NCBI RefSeq assembly: GCF_001684975.1
Contig: NZ_MAYH01000048.1
Span: forward strand, 248,001-312,000
Direction: 5' to 3'
Length of the DNA stretch: 64,000 nt
From: Chryseobacterium artocarpi
Lineage (GTDB): Bacteria > Bacteroidota > Bacteroidia > Flavobacteriales > Weeksellaceae
The notes under the pieces: model-generated
The model's input: the letters and a program-made list of their open reading frames with translations, nothing else
The model's database searches: none
What the model was told of the DNA's origin: nothing
Shown: positions 27,692-36,545 of the stretch, in pieces
Layout: each line of letters opens with the position of its first letter
How positions within the stretch are numbered: the stretch's first letter is position 1
Made by a program: the position numbers and the translations under genes

Positions 27692-28300
27692 ATGTACTTA
27701 AAGCTGGAAGTGCTAACTCTATTTGGAGGCAGAATTAGTGAGAATGGAAATCTTTACTTTTTGGGTCATAGAAAAAATACCTGGAATATTATTTACAAAG
27801 ATTATTCCTCATTTGAAACCGCTCATTACTATCAGATTATCAATCCTGCGGGAGATTCTATAATCCATAATATATACTGTTTTAGATTCATTTTGGAGGC
27901 AATACTTTTTTATCATTGCAGGTCTCAGGACTTTTTTAGAAACTCTGTGGTAATTATTACAGGAGCTAACAACAAAAAAGCTTTAAAATCACTTCTTTTA
28001 AAAAGTTACCTCCAAAAAAAGCTGCTTGTACCAAAACTGCATTTTTTTCATTCATCGGAAAATTTTGAATTAACCATGTTTTATCTGGAATTATTGGATA
28101 AAGAAATTTCAGCCAGTATGATAACTGCCAAAGATCACACTTACCTTAAGATAAATTATAAGTCAATTCAATTAATGCTTAATAATAAACAACAGACTAA
28201 AAGTAATATTACATATCTATTAGGTATTAATGACCGGAAATTTAAAGTTCGAAATTATTATCTATCAAAATTGATTTACGATAACAATTTATTATGGTAA
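27692..28300 (+). CDS. unknown protein of the tra operon tail
   Basis: 202 residues, Leu/Tyr/Lys rich, no signal peptide. It starts MYLKLEVLTLFGG and includes VVIITGANNKKALKSLLLKSYLQKKLLVPKLHFFHSSENFEL, which suggests an alpha/beta fold with a strand-turn-helix at about 85-100. No family was recognised. It sits between two DUF3945-like genes in the same direction with short gaps, so it probably works with them. Confidence 0.55.
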   Translation: MYLKLEVLTLFGGRISENGNLYFLGHRKNTWNIIYKDYSSFETAHYYQIINPAGDSIIHNIYCFRFILEAILFYHCRSQDFFRNSVVIITGANNKKALKSLLLKSYLQKKLLVPKLHFFHSSENFELTMFYLELLDKEISASMITAKDHTYLKINYKSIQLMLNNKQQTKSNITYLLGINDRKFKVRNYYLSKLIYDNNLLW

Positions 28301-28329
28301 ATCTATAATCCTAAATTAACAAAATTGAT

Positions 28330-29685
28330 ATGAAATCAAATTCCGATACTGAAACTTTAGCTGAATATTTTAAAAATACAAACAATAGCATTTGGCTAAA
28401 AGAAGGTAGAAGAGAATCCATTTCTTCTGAAATTGACTCCTTTTCGTCACTGATTAAAAATCTTGAGGACAGAAAAATAATTTTCACTGATAATCCTTTG
28501 ACAATGGTACCATTTAATAGTTCTGGAATTGATTTTAAAATAGTCATTCAAAACGATTTTCAAAGGAAAGAGCTCATTTCAAAACTAAGAGACTATCAAA
28601 ATCAGGAAGTAATCAGACAAAGTAACAATTCACATCATAACAACAACAATATAAACATCATGGAAAACAACCTATTTCAAGGCAAAAAGGCCGATCTCGA
28701 AGTCAAAATTGAACTACCTAAACAGGAAAAACCATTTTTTGAAAAAATGACCACACCTAAAAACTTGATCAATATGCTTCAAAAAGCGGGACAAAAACTA
28801 AATCCAAATGAAGAATTAGGAGTCAGTTTAAACGGTACATCTTTTAAAATTACAAAAGAACAAACTGAAAAATCGGATATCCTCCAAACAGTAGCTACAG
28901 AATATGATAAAGTTAGAATTGTGAAGAATGACCTTTCCGGTGAGAATAAAAATTTACAGGATTTAAAAGATCAGATAAAATATTTAGGATTTGGTGAAGA
29001 ACCAAGAGTCCATCAAGAACTGGCTGAAAACTTAGCATCTGGTAAAAAAGACTTTCTCATTAATATTTCTTCTGACAAAGCTTCTTTTAAGAACAATGAA
29101 ATCAATTTTGAACTAAGGTTTCAAAAATCTGAAAACAATGAAAAGTTCTATTTAAACTCATTTTTAGCAAATCTTAAAAACAATGAAAAAGATGTCAATT
29201 TAAGTCATACCTTTTCCGCCAATGGTAGCTATACGGCAAAAGCCGCTATAAATCTTTTGGAAGGCAGATCAGTACGAACTCAGATCTACAGTAAACATTC
29301 TGAAGAAAAAGAAGATGCATTTGTAAAGCTTCAATTAAATGAAGAAAAAAATGAAAAAGGAAATTATAAACTTCAAGTCTTTAATAAAAATTATGGAATC
29401 GATGTTGAGAAAATTATTGATAAAGCTAAGCTGCAATTTGATAATGAAAGACACCGAGAAATTACTACTAAGTCCCTTGAAAAAGGGAATATTGTTTCCG
29501 TAAAGTTTTCTGATCAAAACAATAAAATTACTGAAGGAAAAGCTATTCTTAATCCACAATATAAGATGCTGAATCTATACGATAATAAAATGAAAAGAGT
29601 CAATTCCAATGAACAGGCTTTCCAGCGTGAAAATTCTGAGACTAATGAGGTGAAGAATCAGCAAAGTCATTCAAGAAAAATTTAG
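28330..29685 (+). CDS. element-encoded DUF3945-like protein
   Basis: 451 residues. A short N-terminal domain (1-95) is followed by an Asn/His-rich linker (SNNSHHNNNNINI). A C-terminal two thirds holds repeated strand-turn units ending in LEKGNIVSVKFSDQNNKITEGKAILNPQYKMLNLYD, the signature I associate with DUF3945. It is highly charged, with no membrane segment. It resembles the gene at 26495 in style. DNA-handling or recipient-side roles have been proposed for such proteins by context only. Function unknown. Confidence 0.6.
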   Translation: MKSNSDTETLAEYFKNTNNSIWLKEGRRESISSEIDSFSSLIKNLEDRKIIFTDNPLTMVPFNSSGIDFKIVIQNDFQRKELISKLRDYQNQEVIRQSNNSHHNNNNINIMENNLFQGKKADLEVKIELPKQEKPFFEKMTTPKNLINMLQKAGQKLNPNEELGVSLNGTSFKITKEQTEKSDILQTVATEYDKVRIVKNDLSGENKNLQDLKDQIKYLGFGEEPRVHQELAENLASGKKDFLINISSDKASFKNNEINFELRFQKSENNEKFYLNSFLANLKNNEKDVNLSHTFSANGSYTAKAAINLLEGRSVRTQIYSKHSEEKEDAFVKLQLNEEKNEKGNYKLQVFNKNYGIDVEKIIDKAKLQFDNERHREITTKSLEKGNIVSVKFSDQNNKITEGKAILNPQYKMLNLYDNKMKRVNSNEQAFQRENSETNEVKNQQSHSRKI

Positions 29686-29690
29686 CCGTT

Positions 29691-30371
29691 ATGAAATGTT
29701 TTTTGCTATTGTTCTTAACAACAGTTTTGGTTTCATGTAAAGAGGAACATAGAATACAGAGTAAAAAAGGAGGAATTGATATTGTCACCAACATTTACTA
29801 TGGGGCTTCAAAAGGTCTTGATAACCATCAACAAATTATTTTGTCAAAAATAAACTATTTTGAAAACGATATCATCGAATTAGTACCTAACATTACAATA
29901 CCGGAAATCATCGACAGTGTTTACTACATAAATGATTCGGTTTATTATGAAATAGGTTCGTTAATGGATTCCAAGTCTCTTAATTTTATAAAGCAACGGC
30001 AGGAAAAATCAAAAAATGTCAGAGATAAAAAATACGGTGCAATATGGATTGACAAACAGATTTCCAATTATGAACTAAGAAAAAACCTCAATGATACGGT
30101 GCTTTATGGTAGATTGCCATTTAAACGCTTTCAGATCTTAACAAAAGACAACTACAGTATTTTCTATATTAATAAAACTGATACTATTCTGCCCTATTCT
30201 CTTAATCAATTTGCTGATAATGATTATGGAGGACGTTTAGAAAGGATTGACAGTTATGATAAAAAAAGAGATCTATTTACCACTATTATATTGTTACCCA
30301 GGAGAAACTGGGATAAAGAAGCTGCAGTTATTTTCGAATATAATTATCAAATAAATATTGATTCCAATTAA
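29691..30371 (+). CDS. lipoprotein at the end of the tra operon, unknown function
   Basis: 226 residues with a signal peptide and lipobox (LTTVLVSC), so it is membrane anchored at Cys16. The mature part is rich in Tyr/Asn/Lys and ends in strands. No family was recognised. Immediately after it lies a very strong terminator, so it is the last gene of the transfer operon. An entry-exclusion or surface role would fit the position but is a guess. Confidence 0.6.
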   Translation: MKCFLLLFLTTVLVSCKEEHRIQSKKGGIDIVTNIYYGASKGLDNHQQIILSKINYFENDIIELVPNITIPEIIDSVYYINDSVYYEIGSLMDSKSLNFIKQRQEKSKNVRDKKYGAIWIDKQISNYELRKNLNDTVLYGRLPFKRFQILTKDNYSIFYINKTDTILPYSLNQFADNDYGGRLERIDSYDKKRDLFTTIILLPRRNWDKEAAVIFEYNYQINIDSN

Positions 30372-30404
30372 AAATCCCAAGCCAAATTGGCTTGGGATTT
30401 TTTA
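30372..30404 (+). terminator. strong bidirectional terminator at the end of the tra operon
   Basis: Fourteen-base arms AAATCCCAAGCCAA (30372-30385) and TTGGCTTGGGATTT (30387-30400), followed by T. It lies between the converging lipoprotein gene and the minus-strand gene at 30402. Confidence 0.9.
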
Positions 30405-30824
30405 TTTGACTGAAGTACGTCTTTTTGATAATTTAACCAATACTTGAGTTGAATCCTTAATTTCGATTAGTTGCTCTTCTATGAATAAAAACACACTTTT
30501 GTCCAAGATAAAAATATCAAAAACCGTCTGTCGCTTTTTAAAAAAAAATTTTCCTGTGAGTATTATGCAATTATTATAGTTAATGGGTGAAGAAAGTTTC
30601 AGATTAACTTTTGATTTCTTCGTCTTGGCATAGAAAACAATAAATTTTCTTTTCTCACAGTATTCAAGAACAAAATAATGTTTCTTCTTTAGAAGTTTTA
30701 ATGAAGTTAAGTTAAACAGGTTTTGAGAATCAATTCCGATCTCTTTTTTTTGATCATGATTAAAAATTACGTTAATAAAATATTTAAAATTCAAATAATT
30801 TAGTGATAAATATTGCTTCACCAA
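30402..30824 (-). CDS. hypothetical basic protein
   Basis: About 140 residues, start TTG or the adjacent GTG (no ATG at this end). Very Lys/Phe/Ile rich with hydrophobic beta-like segments, no signal peptide and no recognised motif. Codon use is even more AT-rich than in the tra genes. It may be a real cargo gene or an over-long frame: the lack of ATG lowers confidence. Confidence 0.4.
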   Translation of the reverse strand: MVKQYLSLNYLNFKYFINVIFNHDQKKEIGIDSQNLFNLTSLKLLKKKHYFVLEYCEKRKFIVFYAKTKKSKVNLKLSSPINYNNCIILTGKFFFKKRQTVFDIFILDKSVFLFIEEQLIEIKDSTQVLVKLSKRRTSVK

Positions 30825-30850
30825 TACAAAGAAAAATTTTATGCAAAAAA

Positions 30851-30870
30851 ATCCCCAAGACTATGGGGAT
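30851..30870 (-). terminator. terminator after the PD-(D/E)XK-like gene
   Basis: Arms ATCCCCA / TGGGGAT with a 6-base loop. On the minus strand the stem is followed by TTTTTTT. It lies about 160 bases past the stop at 31031. Confidence 0.75.
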
Positions 30871-31030
30871 AAAAACTAATAACCATGAAAAACTCAAATT
30901 AAACATGAGAGTCTTCACAAATTTATAAAATATCATACGCACCTTTTTTAAAAGGCAATATAATGGCTCTATTCAGCCAATTCTATTTATCAATGGCATC
31001 TACATAATAAAAATTAAATGCATTTAATAA

Positions 31031-32425
31031 TTACTTACTTCTCTCCAAATTTTCAATATCATCTTCCCAGTGCGGTCTATTAAAACCGCTGACTGATTCG
31101 GCTAAAAGCAAATCATGCTCCAAAACAGGATGATGAATCTGCTTGTAAAAACAAGTAGTTTCAGCCCAATCAAAATTATTACTCGAAGCAAGCAACTGAA
31201 TGCTGTTACAATGGATTGCTCGGATATCTTTTTCTTTATAATCAAATCCTTGTATTGTTTCCTGTGCTTTCAAAAATCTCTTTCTTTCTACATAAGGGCC
31301 ATCCAAATTTTCATAGCCAATATGAATAATTCCTGGGCCATCTAGCGGTATTTGATCAACCGCCTTAACAAGAAGTCTTTTAACATCCTTCGCTTTCATA
31401 TTAATAGAATGATCAGAAACACTAGTCCATTTAAGAATACTTATACTTACTACCTTGTCAATATAAACATTAAGAATATCAAAATTTTTATCCAAACCTA
31501 ATTTATAAAGTTCATCATGGTTGAAAGCAGACACATAGTTACCTCCACTTTCATACTTTCCCACGCAAACCTCAATTAATTCCGGAGAATTACTTCTTAC
31601 ATCTTTTTCTTTTAACTCCTTGTTAATAGCAATCACATCCAGTGGACGAAAGGTAATTTCAACATCATTGGTCTTTATTTCAGCTCTATTACCACCTCCA
31701 TAAACTTTAAGATACTCGTTAAAACAATCAACTAAAATATTGTCTCCTGTTTGTGAAACTGGAACTTTAAATATTATATCAACAGAGTATGATAATTTGT
31801 ATTCCTGCAATATATTAGTCAACCGTAAAGATCTGTTTTGCCATTCTGATCTTTCACTTTCGGAATAATCTGGAACTTTCTGCATTCTTTTACATTCAAC
31901 CCAGTATTGCTGTCCATCTTTTCTAATTTGTAAATCTGGAGATTTATAAAAAATGCTTTCAGGTATAAAGCTTACTTTCCACCCATTTTTGCAATATAAA
32001 TTTGCGACTGCCAATTCAAATAAGATTGCATCAGGTTGATTTTTCCTTTCGTTCAATAGTTCCTCAATTTTTTTCTCTATTCCATCGATCTCAAGAAGCA
32101 CTGAAAGATTTTTCCCTATCATCGAGAAAAACGGAAATATGCGAGCTGATTGGAGAGCATCACCAGACAATGGTCGATCAAAAATACTTTCTACCAGATA
32201 CATATACCATGCAATCCAGTCATCATAAACAGCTATTGGCATCACAACCTTTTCTTTACTTCCTGCTTCCTTAAAACCAAATTGAATTGCTTCAACTTCA
32301 CGAAAATAAGATACAACCTTCTCTCGTCTTTTTGACCATCTATCATCTCCCATTCTCGACACAAAAAAATTCAACGCTTTTTTAGCATCTATAGCCCAAT
32401 CCTCTTTAATGTATGTATTTATCAT
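31031..32425 (-). CDS. protein with PD-(D/E)XK nuclease-like core, unknown role
   Basis: 464 residues, no signal peptide. A restriction-enzyme-like core is visible in the middle: an acidic helix (ILFELAVANLYCKNGWKV), then SPDLQIRKDG and YWVECKRMQ, which fit the D...ExK pattern with the preceding Glu. The rest, including the N-terminal ~110 residues and a long C-terminal part, is not recognised. It stands alone between the transfer operon and the small cargo genes, so a defence or anti-defence cargo gene is a reasonable guess. It could also be a NERD-like DNA-processing protein. Promoter and terminator are its own. Confidence 0.6.
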   Translation of the reverse strand: MINTYIKEDWAIDAKKALNFFVSRMGDDRWSKRREKVVSYFREVEAIQFGFKEAGSKEKVVMPIAVYDDWIAWYMYLVESIFDRPLSGDALQSARIFPFFSMIGKNLSVLLEIDGIEKKIEELLNERKNQPDAILFELAVANLYCKNGWKVSFIPESIFYKSPDLQIRKDGQQYWVECKRMQKVPDYSESERSEWQNRSLRLTNILQEYKLSYSVDIIFKVPVSQTGDNILVDCFNEYLKVYGGGNRAEIKTNDVEITFRPLDVIAINKELKEKDVRSNSPELIEVCVGKYESGGNYVSAFNHDELYKLGLDKNFDILNVYIDKVVSISILKWTSVSDHSINMKAKDVKRLLVKAVDQIPLDGPGIIHIGYENLDGPYVERKRFLKAQETIQGFDYKEKDIRAIHCNSIQLLASSNNFDWAETTCFYKQIHHPVLEHDLLLAESVSGFNRPHWEDDIENLERSK

Positions 32426-32875
32426 TTTCAGTAATTATTATTTTTAATCTAATATACTTCAAATTTGAAAATGATTGAAATTGTTCTGAAGACCTTTTCT
32501 AATTATAATTACGAATGAGTCCCTACCAAATTTTAACGAGTTCCGAGTTATAAAAAATCCTTTTGAAAAAAGGCAGGATACACTTTTGTTAGTTCATTTA
32601 AAAAAATGGACGTCCAAAAGGACATCTTGCACCACAAAAAAAACACTCCTATTTAAAATCATATTTAGTAAGTAATAAGAAATATGACACATACTATTTG
32701 AATCATTGTAGAATTACATCTTTCATCACTTACATAAAACTACAATGGAGTAATTATATAAAGGATTAATTACATCTTTCAATAATTAAATAAACTTATA
32801 GTTATACTCTTATACATTAATCACATTGTATAACTATACATTTATATACTTATATATTGATTTAAGTATATAAAT
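32426..32875. other. 450-base AT-rich gap with repeats, no gene seen
   Basis: Contains a repeated ATTACATCTTTCA (two copies about 60 bases apart) and a perfect 10-base inverted repeat ATAGTTATAC (32798-32807) / GTATAACTAT (32828-32837) with a 20-base centre, then a stretch of alternating TATA. The upstream part must hold the promoter of the minus-strand gene ending at 31031. No reading frame of note. Confidence 0.5.
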
Positions 32876-33322
32876 CTATAACTCTACAATAAAATAATCT
32901 AAAGTATTTGCGCTTACGAAAGAAACAAGAAATTCAAAAAAAGCTGAAATGGAATAGCTGGAAGAATCTGATTTTTCATTGATGTAATAAGTATGCATCA
33001 ATTCATAATAAAGGTCTGAATATTTTATAGGAAGGAGAAAATTAATACTTTCCAGAACTCTTTCCTCTTTTGTTTGTCCAATTTTAGTCCCCCTTTTTTT
33101 GTAGAAGACTAAATATTGCTCGTTGGGTTTGAGAACTTCACCATATTTCATTTGAAAGTTCTTTTGAACATTGAGTAGAACGAGACCTAAATAATGCCTA
33201 TAAGAAAACAGGGATAATAAATCATTATCCTTATAATAAGTGAAACTGCAAATTTTAAAATTATCTACTAAAAACTTATCGGTTTTCACCAAGAAGTTTT
33301 TGGTTGCTTTTTTTGCGCACAT
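32876..33322 (-). CDS. hypothetical cargo protein
   Basis: 148 residues from the ATG at 33322 (MCAKKATKNFLVKTDKF). A longer form from 33367 is possible. Tyr/Phe/Lys rich with a serine cluster (KSDSSSYS) near the C-terminus, no signal peptide and no recognised motif. It lies 67 bases after the gene at 33434 on the same strand with a stem-loop between. Confidence 0.5.
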   Translation of the reverse strand: MCAKKATKNFLVKTDKFLVDNFKICSFTYYKDNDLLSLFSYRHYLGLVLLNVQKNFQMKYGEVLKPNEQYLVFYKKRGTKIGQTKEERVLESINFLLPIKYSDLYYELMHTYYINEKSDSSSYSISAFFEFLVSFVSANTLDYFIVEL

Positions 33323-33387
33323 AGAATGCCTATTTATTAGCCAACTTGCCGTATTGAACGACAACAAATTATTACAAATGTAAAACT

Positions 33388-33424
33388 AAAACCGTAAACT
33401 AAAATTCAAAATTCTTACGGTTTT
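33388..33424 (-). terminator. inverted repeat between two hypothetical genes
   Basis: Ten-base arms AAAACCGTAA (33388-33397) and TTACGGTTTT (33415-33424) with a 17-base loop, just after the minus-strand gene that ends at 33434. The T-run is poor, so terminator activity is only likely. Confidence 0.45.
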
Positions 33425-33433
33425 ACAAAATTT

Positions 33434-33934
33434 TTAAAGCACGATAGACAATTTAATCTCGTCTTTCTTTAATTTCTGAACCATTTCAACAGCTTTTTGC
33501 CGTTGAAAAACGTAATACGCCAGTTCTTTAGAAGGGCTGAACAAGGGTAGCTTGCCATTATAGATTCTTATAAATTTAGAATAGTATAGTCCTTCGTCTG
33601 AAGTAAAGATGTAAACTTTCCGGTGAGTTGCGTTATTTATCCAAGCACTAAGTTTATCCTTTAGAAGTGAAGGATCATTTTTCAGCTTTACTGTAAAGCA
33701 ATCTTTACCATCAAAAGAATCATCTTTAAATACAAGGTTGAAATTACTTACGTAACAGCTCAAAACAATATTGTCTGCAGTAACAATCAGTGGGTTATTG
33801 ATATCACCCAATAAATCAATTGAGATTTCATTCGCCTTAAAGAACTGTTTTATCAAAAAATTTCTTCTTGCAATATCCGTAAATAGATTGTGATTTGTTT
33901 TTTCTTCCATTTCATTATTATCAGAATTAAACAA
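33434..33934 (-). CDS. hypothetical cargo protein
   Basis: 166 residues, acidic N-terminus (MFNSDNNEMEEKTNHN), then alternating strands and helices and a C-terminal coiled helix (RQKAVEMVQKLKKDEIKL). No signal peptide and no recognised family. Start at the ATG is the only good choice. It is the first gene of a two-gene minus-strand run. Confidence 0.55.
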   Translation of the reverse strand: MFNSDNNEMEEKTNHNLFTDIARRNFLIKQFFKANEISIDLLGDINNPLIVTADNIVLSCYVSNFNLVFKDDSFDGKDCFTVKLKNDPSLLKDKLSAWINNATHRKVYIFTSDEGLYYSKFIRIYNGKLPLFSPSKELAYYVFQRQKAVEMVQKLKKDEIKLSIVL

Positions 33935-34030
33935 AAATACTATTTTTTACCTATTAAACCTATTAAAAATATCTTGCCTATTATTTAAAATATTTGTTAT
34001 ATTTACATATTCTTATTAATCGATTTTAAT

Positions 34031-34228
34031 ATGAAAAGAATTATAAAATTTGTGGTGTACGGAGCTTTAGCGTTTTACATATTTCTGTTTTCGTTCATCG
34101 GTACGACCACAGACAATAATAATGCAAGAAAAATATCAATAACTCTATTTGTTATCGTCGTTGGCTGGAATGTCTTTAAGTCACCTATTAAAAGGAACTT
34201 GAAGAAAATATTTAATAAAAATTCTTGA
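34031..34228 (+). CDS. small two-helix membrane protein
   Basis: 65 residues with two membrane helices (IIKFVVYGALAFYIFLFSFIG and ISITLFVIVVGWNVF) separated by an Asp/Asn/Arg loop and a basic C-terminus. It is followed by a clean terminator, which supports a real gene. Function unknown. Confidence 0.6.
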   Translation: MKRIIKFVVYGALAFYIFLFSFIGTTTDNNNARKISITLFVIVVGWNVFKSPIKRNLKKIFNKNS

Positions 34229-34239
34229 CGATAATAATT

Positions 34240-34263
34240 AAGGCTGCCTTATGGCAGCCTTTT
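34240..34263 (+). terminator. bidirectional terminator
   Basis: Nine-base perfect arms AAGGCTGCC / GGCAGCCTT with a 4-base loop (34240-34261), then TT. It lies between the converging genes 34031-34228 and 34289-34684. Confidence 0.85.
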
Positions 34264-34288
34264 AAATTTTAATCTTTTTAGTATCTCA

Positions 34289-34684
34289 CTACTCTTCTAA
34301 GTAGTTTATTAATTCACTCATCATATTTTCCCAAGCGAACCAAGTATACCAATTTTGAAGTTGCATCGTATCGGATGGTTTATCTAAAGGTTGTCCGATT
34401 TCTTCTTCAAATGTTGAAAGCTGTTCAATTATCAACCAAATATTACTTTTTGCAAATCTGCAGGTTTCAGAATAATATATCATTCCAGGAACAGCTCCGG
34501 TATTGGCAGCATAATAATCATTGGGATATTGCTTTACTTTTTCAAATGAAAGTCCTCCTTGGTTCCAAACTTTCCTAAAAAGTTCAGGGTTTGAGCAATT
34601 TTTAAAAAAATCTGTAAGTGTTTTTCTTGATTTCATAATTTGAATTTTAGGGGTGATAGATTTCTCATTTTTATTGAGCGACAT
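34289..34684 (-). CDS. small element-associated protein (DUF7222-like)
   Basis: 131 residues; an internal ATG at residue 17 (MKSRKTLTDFFKN) could be the true start. The core YPNDYYAANTGAVPGMIYYSET, followed by EEEIGQPLDKPSDTMQLQNWYTWFAWE, is a pattern that I recall from proteins carried by Bacteroidetes mobile elements, probably DUF7222. No activity is known. Its upstream region is copy 1 of the three-copy intergenic repeat. Confidence 0.65.
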   Translation of the reverse strand: MSLNKNEKSITPKIQIMKSRKTLTDFFKNCSNPELFRKVWNQGGLSFEKVKQYPNDYYAANTGAVPGMIYYSETCRFAKSNIWLIIEQLSTFEEEIGQPLDKPSDTMQLQNWYTWFAWENMMSELINYLEE

Positions 34685-34688
34685 TTTA

Positions 34689-34877
34689 TTTTTCTTTGCT
34701 CAATGACCAGAGAAATACTAATTCGACTAAAACCGAAATGACTTTAAGAATGTAGGCTTTGAAATCTTTTTGTCCGCAGGATTATGGAGTGTCTGAAAAA
34801 TCAAAAGAAGAATGAAAGTGGTTTTTTAGAAACCCAAAAAGATTTTTTTTGATGAAGTAGTGTTTCTAATTTTGCAA
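34689..34877. repeat. intergenic repeat, copy 1 of 3
   Basis: Starts TTTTTCTTTGC (34689). It has a core GAAATCTTTTTGTCCG near 34761, AGGATTATGGAGTGTCTGAA, the AGAAACCCAAAAAGATTTTTT segment near 34838, and ends with a promoter-like TAATTTTGCAA (34867-34877). It lies just upstream of the minus-strand gene 34289-34684, while its promoter box points to the plus strand. Confidence 0.75.
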
Positions 34878-35140
34878 ATAGAAAAAGAATTTGCTCGATA
34901 AAAAGAAAGAAAAATCCAGACTAACCGTGAAACAATGATAAATTCAAAAAAATAGTAGTGAAGGAAACTATCAAATAGCCGATTGAAACTTTTACAAAAT
35001 TATGCTGAAACGATACGTTAAATGATGGCGAAACGAAAATAATTTATGTTGAAAGTTTGGTTAGATTCAACTGATGTTTCAAGTATTTGTTATACTTTTT
35101 TAAATAAATACGATTACCTATACATCGTGAGGTTAAAAAT
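34878..35140. other. gap after repeat copy 1
   Basis: 263 bases after the promoter-like box and before the stop of the minus-strand gene at 35141. No reading frame of note. It contains A-rich stretches and an ATGATAAATTC that is too short to be a gene. A plus-strand transcript from the repeat would run through it, antisense toward the gene at 35141-35500. Confidence 0.4.
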
Positions 35141-35500
35141 TTAATGTTCGCTTGGAAGTAGTAATACATCACCTTCTTTCCAAATGGTAAATTCCTGAAA
35201 GAAAAAATCAGAGAAGGGAATTTCTCTTTTTAACAATTCATTCTCATTTCCATCTGTGGCGGAGACCTGAAATCTATTTCCATCTAATCTTTCGATTTTC
35301 CAAACTTGAAAGTCTTCTTTTCTAAATTTCTCATAGAATTGATAAGAGACGATAATATCAATAAACCAATAACATTTTTCCTCATCAGCTACCGTCTTAA
35401 CGCCATCTGTCAGTAGAAGTCCAAGAAGGTAGGAGTAATAATGTTCTGTGCAATAAAATTGATTGTAAAAATCATTAGCTGAAATAGTTGGATTTTTCAT
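35141..35500 (-). CDS. small element-associated protein (DUF6876-like)
   Basis: 119 residues. The segments DFYNQFYCTEHYYSYLLGLLLTDGVKTVADE, CYWFIDIIVSYQ, FQVWKIER and LLLPSEH match the DUF6876 pattern that I recall from Bacteroidetes conjugative elements. Function unknown. Upstream lies copy 2 of the three-copy repeat, as with its neighbour. Confidence 0.65.
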   Translation of the reverse strand: MKNPTISANDFYNQFYCTEHYYSYLLGLLLTDGVKTVADEEKCYWFIDIIVSYQFYEKFRKEDFQVWKIERLDGNRFQVSATDGNENELLKREIPFSDFFFQEFTIWKEGDVLLLPSEH

Positions 35501-35578
35501 AGTTGTAAAATTTTAGATTATTATTCATTAATTAATTTTGAGCTAAGTCAGATTTAATTTTTCTGACTACTTTGAGCG

Positions 35579-35770
35579 TTTTTCTTTGCTTTCCTTCAGA
35601 GAAATTCCATTTCAGCCAAAACCGAAATGACATATGGAATGCAGGCTGCGAAATCTTTTTGTCCGACGGATTTAGGAGTGTTTGTAAAATTTATTTTAGG
35701 GACTAAAGGAAATTTTATAGATGCCCTAAAAGATTTTTTTAGAGCAGAAATAGGATTTCTACTTTTGCAA
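35579..35770. repeat. intergenic repeat, copy 2 of 3
   Basis: Starts TTTTTCTTTGC (35579), has GAAATCTTTTTGTCCG near 35650, GGATTTAGGAGTGT, AAAAGATTTTTTT near 35729, and ends TACTTTTGCAA (35760-35770). It is upstream of the minus-strand gene 35141-35500, and its promoter box points toward the plus-strand HNH gene about 145 bases away. Confidence 0.75.
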
Positions 35771-35913
35771 TTGAAAAACAACAAACAGAAGAGAAAAATA
35801 ATGTCATCAGCGACAACCGTTCAATGTCATCTAACATCGAAAATTTGTATATTTGAAAGCAGCCTAAGATGCAAGATTAGCTATATTGATGCGAATAAGT
35901 AAAAGGCCGTAAA

Positions 35914-36528
35914 ATGTTTGAGATGGAATGCAAAAGATGTAACGAAAGTTCTTTAAAGCTTTATTATGAGACAGATTTTCACGATATTTATATTTGTAAC
36001 AACTGTGAATTTCAGATAATAAAAAAGTTTGATGACTGCTGTCAGAATCCTGACCTGATTGTAGTAAATGATAATAAATTTTTTCCGAACTTCAGATTGT
36101 ATCATCAATGCAGAAAATGTGGTGGAGCTAAAAGAAATTTTCCTTTGAAATATACTGCTGATATCGAAATACGAGGAGAATTTGATTTGGAATATTTTGA
36201 GGAATGGCGTACAAATGTCAATAGAGATAAAAACTTGGCGTACGAATCTGTTTCATATTCCAACTATCTAACATCACCGCAGGGCAAGTATCACAAATAT
36301 TTGGATTCGCCTGAATGGAAAGCTAAAAGACAATTGGTCTTTGAAAGAGATGAAAATCTTTGTCAGGAATGTAAATCCGCACCAGCATTCCACGTTCATC
36401 ATTTAACCTATGCAAATATATTCAATGAAAAGCTTGAGGATTTATTATCGGTATGTGCAGAGTGCCATTCTAAAATCCATCATCAGGAACTAATGGATAA
36501 AATCAATAGTTTAAAGGAAAGGAAATAA
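35914..36528 (+). CDS. HNH endonuclease-like protein with N-terminal zinc ribbons
   Basis: 204 residues. N-terminal CxxC pairs (CKRCNES, CNNCEF and CRKCGGAKR) suggest zinc ribbons. The C-terminal part has an HNH layout: WKAKRQLVFERDENLCQEC, HVHHLTYANIFNEKLEDLLSVCAEC, HSKIHHQ. HNH proteins cut DNA. Here it may serve the element (defence, transfer or integration). The likely promoter is TACTTTTG at 35760-35767 in repeat copy 2. It converges with the PRTRC operon. Confidence 0.8.
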   Translation: MFEMECKRCNESSLKLYYETDFHDIYICNNCEFQIIKKFDDCCQNPDLIVVNDNKFFPNFRLYHQCRKCGGAKRNFPLKYTADIEIRGEFDLEYFEEWRTNVNRDKNLAYESVSYSNYLTSPQGKYHKYLDSPEWKAKRQLVFERDENLCQECKSAPAFHVHHLTYANIFNEKLEDLLSVCAECHSKIHHQELMDKINSLKERK

Positions 36529-36545
36529 ATATAAATTATCGAAGT

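Noticed and set aside
35627..35902. Plus-strand frame through repeat copy 2 as a protein gene
   Set aside because: The corresponding frame is broken in copy 1 and shorter in copy 3, and conservation is better at base level, so a coding role is not supported; kept only as part of the repeat finding.
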